Of a stretch of DNA of 64,000 nucleotides, positions 61,152 to 64,000 are shown piece after piece (positions within the stretch are counted from its first letter, which is position 1; each line of letters starts with the position of its first letter). The notes below the pieces were generated by a model, which ran no database searches, was not told the origin of the DNA, and saw only the letters and a list, made by a program, of their open reading frames with translations. The stretch comes from JAASSS01 sp021767745 (GTDB taxonomy: Bacteria; Pseudomonadota; Gammaproteobacteria; UBA5335), in contig JAXHVN010000050.1 of NCBI GenBank assembly GCA_034189165.1, forward strand, positions 131,532-195,531. Reading direction: 5' to 3'. The translations under genes were made by a program, and so were the position numbers.

Positions 61152-62305
61152 AGCTGGAAGACGTCTATGTGGTCGGTGTGGGCATGCACCCGTTCGGCAA
61201 GCACGGTGCGAGCAACAAGGTCATGGCCTACACCGCCGGCAAGGCCGCGCTGCAGGATGCCGGGCTGAAGTTCCGGGACGTCGGCTACCTCTACAACGGC
61301 TATCTCGGCGGCGACCCGATCGAGGGCGTGGGCATCGCCAAGGAACTGGGGTTGACCGGCGTGCCGGTGGTCCATGTCGAGAACGCCTCGGCGACGGGCT
61401 CCTCGGCATTTCGCGAGGCGGCGCTGGCGGTTGCCGGCGGTCATGCCGAGGTGGCCATGGCGCTGGGCTATGACGACATGCTGCGCATGGGCCAGCGCAT
61501 GATGCAGATCTTCATGGCGGAAGGCCCGCGGGTGGAAAGCCTGGTGCTGCCGGCGGCGTTTTTCGCCATGTGGGCGGTGCGGCGGATGCATGACTACGGC
61601 ACCACCGCGGAGACTTTCGCCAAGATCGCGGCCAAGAACTGGAACCACGCGCGACACAACCCCAATGCGCAGCGCCGGTCGACACATGAGGTGACCGCCG
61701 AGGAAGTCCTTGCCTCCAAGGAAGTCGCCTGGCCGCACACCTCGATGATGGCCTGCGCCACCGGCGGCGGAGCGGCCTGCGCGATCCTTGCCAACAAGGC
61801 GACGGCCAGGCGACTCGCCAATGGCCGGCCGCTGGTCAAGGTGACCTCTTCCCAGCTGCAGTCCGAGCAGTATGTGGACGGCCACATCTTCATGGGCGCC
61901 GTGGTCGGGCCGAGCGAGCTGACCCGCACGACGGCACAAGCGAGCTGGGAGGATGCAGGCATCGGTCCGGAGGACATCAGCTTCGTGCACGTACACGATG
62001 CCTTCCCGATCGAGGAGCTCATGTACTACGAGCTGATGGGCTTCTGCGGCGATGGCGAGGGCGATCGGCTGGTCGCCGAAGGCGCCACCAGCCTCGGTGG
62101 TCGAATTCCGTTCTCCACCGATGGCGGCCTGATCGCCCGCGGGCATCCGGGCGGCCCGACGGGCCTTGCGCAGGTGTGGGATGCGACCCTGCAGCTGCGG
62201 GGCGAGGCCGGCCAGCGCCAGGTCGAAAATGCCCGGCACGGTGCCGTGCACATGATGGGCGCGGGCTCGGTATGTGCGATGCATATCCTCAGCCGCGAAG
62301 ACTAG
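61148..62305 (+). CDS. Thiolase-superfamily protein lacking the nucleophilic Cys (Ltp2-like)
   Basis: A 385-residue thiolase homologue of the SCP-x type. At the nucleophile position the motif reads VENASATGS, with Ser81 where active thiolases have Cys; the protein at 9267 has NNNCSTGS at this site. HVHDAFPIEE near residue 280 lacks the HDCF Cys; RGHPGGPTG near the C terminus is kept. Ltp2-type aldolases in steroid side-chain degradation are thiolase homologues without the Cys and work with a DUF35 partner, which here is coupled directly upstream. A retro-aldol reaction is inferred; substrate unknown. Start is GTG at 61148. Confidence 0.8.
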   Translation: MKLEDVYVVGVGMHPFGKHGASNKVMAYTAGKAALQDAGLKFRDVGYLYNGYLGGDPIEGVGIAKELGLTGVPVVHVENASATGSSAFREAALAVAGGHAEVAMALGYDDMLRMGQRMMQIFMAEGPRVESLVLPAAFFAMWAVRRMHDYGTTAETFAKIAAKNWNHARHNPNAQRRSTHEVTAEEVLASKEVAWPHTSMMACATGGGAACAILANKATARRLANGRPLVKVTSSQLQSEQYVDGHIFMGAVVGPSELTRTTAQASWEDAGIGPEDISFVHVHDAFPIEELMYYELMGFCGDGEGDRLVAEGATSLGGRIPFSTDGGLIARGHPGGPTGLAQVWDATLQLRGEAGQRQVENARHGAVHMMGAGSVCAMHILSRED

Positions 62306-62389
62306 AGTTGCATTCGCCTTCGCGGGGCGGTGAACCTTCGCCGCGCCGTGCCGGTCGTATCTAGTCAATTCACTGGCAGGAAGATCCCG

Positions 62390-62518
62390 ATGATGTTGTT
62401 ACGCGCTGGCGCCCTGATGCTGTTCGTGCTGTTGCTGTCGGCCTGCAATACGATGGCCGGCATGGGACAGGACATCGAGACTGCCGGGGAGACGATCGAG
62501 CGGGAGGCCCGCGAGTAG
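62390..62518 (+). CDS. Entericidin-like small lipoprotein
   Basis: A 42-residue lipoprotein: hydrophobic MMLLRAGALMLFVLLLSAC with lipobox LSAC, then NTMAGMGQDIETAGETIERE, the EcnA/EcnB signature (QD...AG..I). Entericidins are small cell-envelope lipoproteins, some toxic, regulated by stress sigma factor in enterobacteria; function here is unknown. AGGAAG precedes ATG 62390. A clear terminator follows. Confidence 0.85.
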   Translation: MMLLRAGALMLFVLLLSACNTMAGMGQDIETAGETIEREARE

Positions 62519-62542
62519 GGCAGTTCCCTCGCTTCGACACGC

Positions 62543-62572
62543 GCAAGGGCGGCCTCGAGCCGCCCTTGCTTT
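62543..62572 (+). terminator. Intrinsic terminator after the entericidin-like gene
   Basis: GCAAGGGCGGC, loop CTCGA, GCCGCCCTTGC then TTTG. Perfect 11-bp stem, 24 bp past the stop; it may also serve the convergent acetamidase gene. Confidence 0.8.
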
Positions 62573-62580
62573 GCCTGGCC

Positions 62581-63804
62581 TCATTCGGTCGGCGCGGGAA
62601 CGTCGGCGAAATCGGCCTTGCGGATCAGGGCATGAATGCCCTTGGTGCCATCCACCACCTGCGACACCTCGAAATCGGTCGCTGCACTGAGGTAGGCATA
62701 GGCCAGCGCCTCGCTGATGCCGTAGTGCTCGTGCAGGAAACGGATCGATTCTCGTACGGCCGCCTTCATGGCCTCATCCAGATCCTCGTGCAGGCCGATC
62801 GCCACCCAGTACTCTGGCGTCTCACCGAGGGGCAGGGACGGCTTCCCACCCGGCGCGGCAGCGGCATCAATCACGGTCAGGCGGAAGGTGGCCCGTAGCG
62901 AGCCCTCCAGCGCCGTCAGCGAGACCTCGCCGTCGCCCTGGCTGTAATGACCATCGCCGGTGTAGAACAGCGCCCCGGGGACCTGCACCGGATAGTAGAT
63001 CGTGCTGCCGACACCGAACTCGTTGATGTCGGCATTGCCGCCGTGGCTGGCCGGTGGCACCGAATGCACCCGCGCATCGGTATCGGGCGCCACGCCCATC
63101 AGCCCCATGAACGGCCGCAGCGGGAAGGTGATCTCGTGCTCGCCACTCGCGCCCGGCGGCGTCGCCGCCAGCACGCCCACGCATTGATCCTGCGCACAGC
63201 GAATCGGCGTGAAGATCGACACATTGCCATAGCGCTCCGGATGCGCGGGGCTGGCATCCGGCTGCGGGGGTGTTTGCGGATACTCCCCCGGCAGCGCGCC
63301 CTTGCCATGGCGATTGGAAATGACGCCGTAGGGCACACGTGGCTGCAGGTCAAGAACCTCGACCTTGAGGACATCCCCCGGCTCGGCGCCCTCGATCGCG
63401 ATGGGGCCGGTCACCACATGCGGGCCATCGGCGGCGAAGTCGTGGGTGAGCTCGGCGGCGGCGATCGCAATGGCGTCGTCCAGCACCTGGTCGGCGGGAA
63501 TACCGTGGCTGGCGAAGTAGCGCTGCGGATCACGCCCCTGATCCTCCAGCACGCCCTCATGCGAGACCGTATCGAAGGTGACGATGCTGCCCGAGGGAAC
63601 ACTGAGTACCGGTTGTGCACCGCGATTGGGCAGGTGGCCCCAGCGGATCGTCGCCGGCAGCGCGGGCACGTAGAAACCGGCGGACGGGTCGGCCGGCATG
63701 GGCCCTGGCTGCTCGCCGAGCGGCTGCAGGACCTCGAAGGCGAGCGTGGGCGTGGCCAGCAGCGTGCTGGCGACGGCGGCGGTCACTGCCAGATTTCGGC
63801 ACAT
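62581..63804 (-). CDS. Exported acetamidase/formamidase-family protein
   Basis: A 407-residue protein of the FmdA/AmdA family: IRWGHLPNRGAQPVLSVPSG near residue 53, VTGPIAIEGAEPGDVLKVEV near residue 131, and the substrate/metal site region HSVPPASHGGNADINEFGVG near residue 246. Unlike the cytoplasmic amidases, it has a signal peptide (VTAAVASTLLATPTLAF), so it should be periplasmic. It would hydrolyse short amides to ammonium. Start ATG at 63804. Convergent with the entericidin gene; no nitrogen regulatory site is seen. Confidence 0.84.
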   Translation of the reverse strand: MCRNLAVTAAVASTLLATPTLAFEVLQPLGEQPGPMPADPSAGFYVPALPATIRWGHLPNRGAQPVLSVPSGSIVTFDTVSHEGVLEDQGRDPQRYFASHGIPADQVLDDAIAIAAAELTHDFAADGPHVVTGPIAIEGAEPGDVLKVEVLDLQPRVPYGVISNRHGKGALPGEYPQTPPQPDASPAHPERYGNVSIFTPIRCAQDQCVGVLAATPPGASGEHEITFPLRPFMGLMGVAPDTDARVHSVPPASHGGNADINEFGVGSTIYYPVQVPGALFYTGDGHYSQGDGEVSLTALEGSLRATFRLTVIDAAAAPGGKPSLPLGETPEYWVAIGLHEDLDEAMKAAVRESIRFLHEHYGISEALAYAYLSAATDFEVSQVVDGTKGIHALIRKADFADVPAPTE

Positions 63805-63854
63805 GTGTCACTCCTCGAATCCCGGACAGGGCCTCTTGGAGCAATCGATGTGCC

Positions 63855-63883
63855 AAAAAAAAGCCCGGGCACAAGGCCCGGGC
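63855..63883 (-). terminator. Intrinsic terminator of the OmpA-family gene at the window edge
   Basis: On the minus strand GCCCGGGC, loop CTTGT, GCCCGGGC is followed by eight T (63862-63855). It lies 25 bp past the stop codon at 63908. Confidence 0.92.
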
Positions 63884-63907
63884 CCTTCAGAGCAGGTGAT
63901 CGCCGAG

Positions 63908-64000
63908 TTACTGGCGGACACGCTCCTTCTTGGTGGCCGAAATCACGGCCACCACGCGGCGGTTCTGCTGACGACCCGCGTCGGTGTCGTTCGAGGCGAC
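63908..64000 (-). CDS. OmpA-family protein, C-terminal end (cut by window edge)
   Basis: The last 30 codons of a gene whose start lies beyond the window. The residues DTDAGRQQNRRVVAVIS are the NR.V.. helix-strand that ends the OmpA peptidoglycan-binding domain, followed by ATKKERVRQ and TAA. The protein tethers outer membrane and peptidoglycan. Only the C-terminal part can be judged. Confidence 0.85.
   Translation of the reverse strand, partial: VASNDTDAGRQQNRRVVAVISATKKERVRQ

Overview
The window is GC-rich, gene-dense bacterial chromosome. Gene content and order point to a gammaproteobacterium: uvrY/gacA-uvrC-pgsA followed by tRNA-Gly and tRNA-Cys, clpS-clpA-infA-aat, yceD-rpmF-plsX-fabH, and ftsK-lolA-rarA-crcB-serS. 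The many acyl-CoA, thiolase, SDR and hotdog-thioesterase genes suggest a lineage specialised in degrading lipids, isoprenoids or steroid-like compounds. A member of, or relative of, Nevskiales/Immundisolibacter-type bacteria would fit, but this is inference from gene content only. I see no insertion sequence, prophage, CRISPR array or rRNA.

Layout. 1-4.5 kb: rsmJ, an alpha/beta hydrolase, an MFS transporter, a nitroreductase and a secreted C39-like peptidase. 4.5-9.1 kb: a tightly coupled four-gene operon on the minus strand (GNAT protein, PaaK-like adenylate-forming ligase, flippase-like membrane protein, exported Ntn-hydrolase) behind a palindrome-bearing promoter. I recognise the families but not the pathway, and it is the best candidate here for an undescribed system. 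9.2-12.5 kb: a lipid-catabolic operon (two PaaI-type thioesterases, SDR, SCP2-type thiolase) behind a large inverted repeat. 12.5-15.6 kb: peroxiredoxin, DUF1244, RraA-like, rluE and a LysR regulator. 16-19.5 kb: aceA, icd and a GacA-type regulator. 19.5-24.6 kb: uvrC, pgsA, two tRNAs, an ABC exporter and a DUF456 protein.

24.6-35.8 kb is a nitrate/nitrite assimilation region: nasT, a porin, nasS, two OmpW-like proteins, nirB, nirD and nasA. Four sigma-54 (-24/-12) promoters can be read, one before each of nasT, the porin, nasS and nirB, with NtrC-type palindromes upstream of two. Between the porin and nasS lies a leader RNA in which a hexaloop hairpin of ANTAR type overlaps an intrinsic terminator. 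This suggests that NasT antiterminates expression of its own partner NasS.

35.9-58 kb is mostly housekeeping: an SDR, DUF4442, radA, rluC, maf, yceD-rpmF-plsX-fabH, clpS-clpA, infA, aat with a FemAB-like neighbour, ftsK-lolA-vanZ-rarA-crcB-serS, an OmpA-like barrel lacking its peptidoglycan-binding domain, a THEM6-like thioesterase, class I aldolase and a HIT protein. 58.1-62.3 kb holds a second lipid-catabolic operon: two dissimilar acyl-CoA dehydrogenases, a DUF35 protein and a thiolase homologue whose nucleophilic Cys is replaced by Ser. This layout resembles the ChsE1/ChsE2-DUF35-Ltp2 arrangement of steroid side-chain degradation. The window ends with an entericidin-like lipoprotein, an exported acetamidase/formamidase-family protein and the C-terminal end of an OmpA-family gene cut by the window edge.
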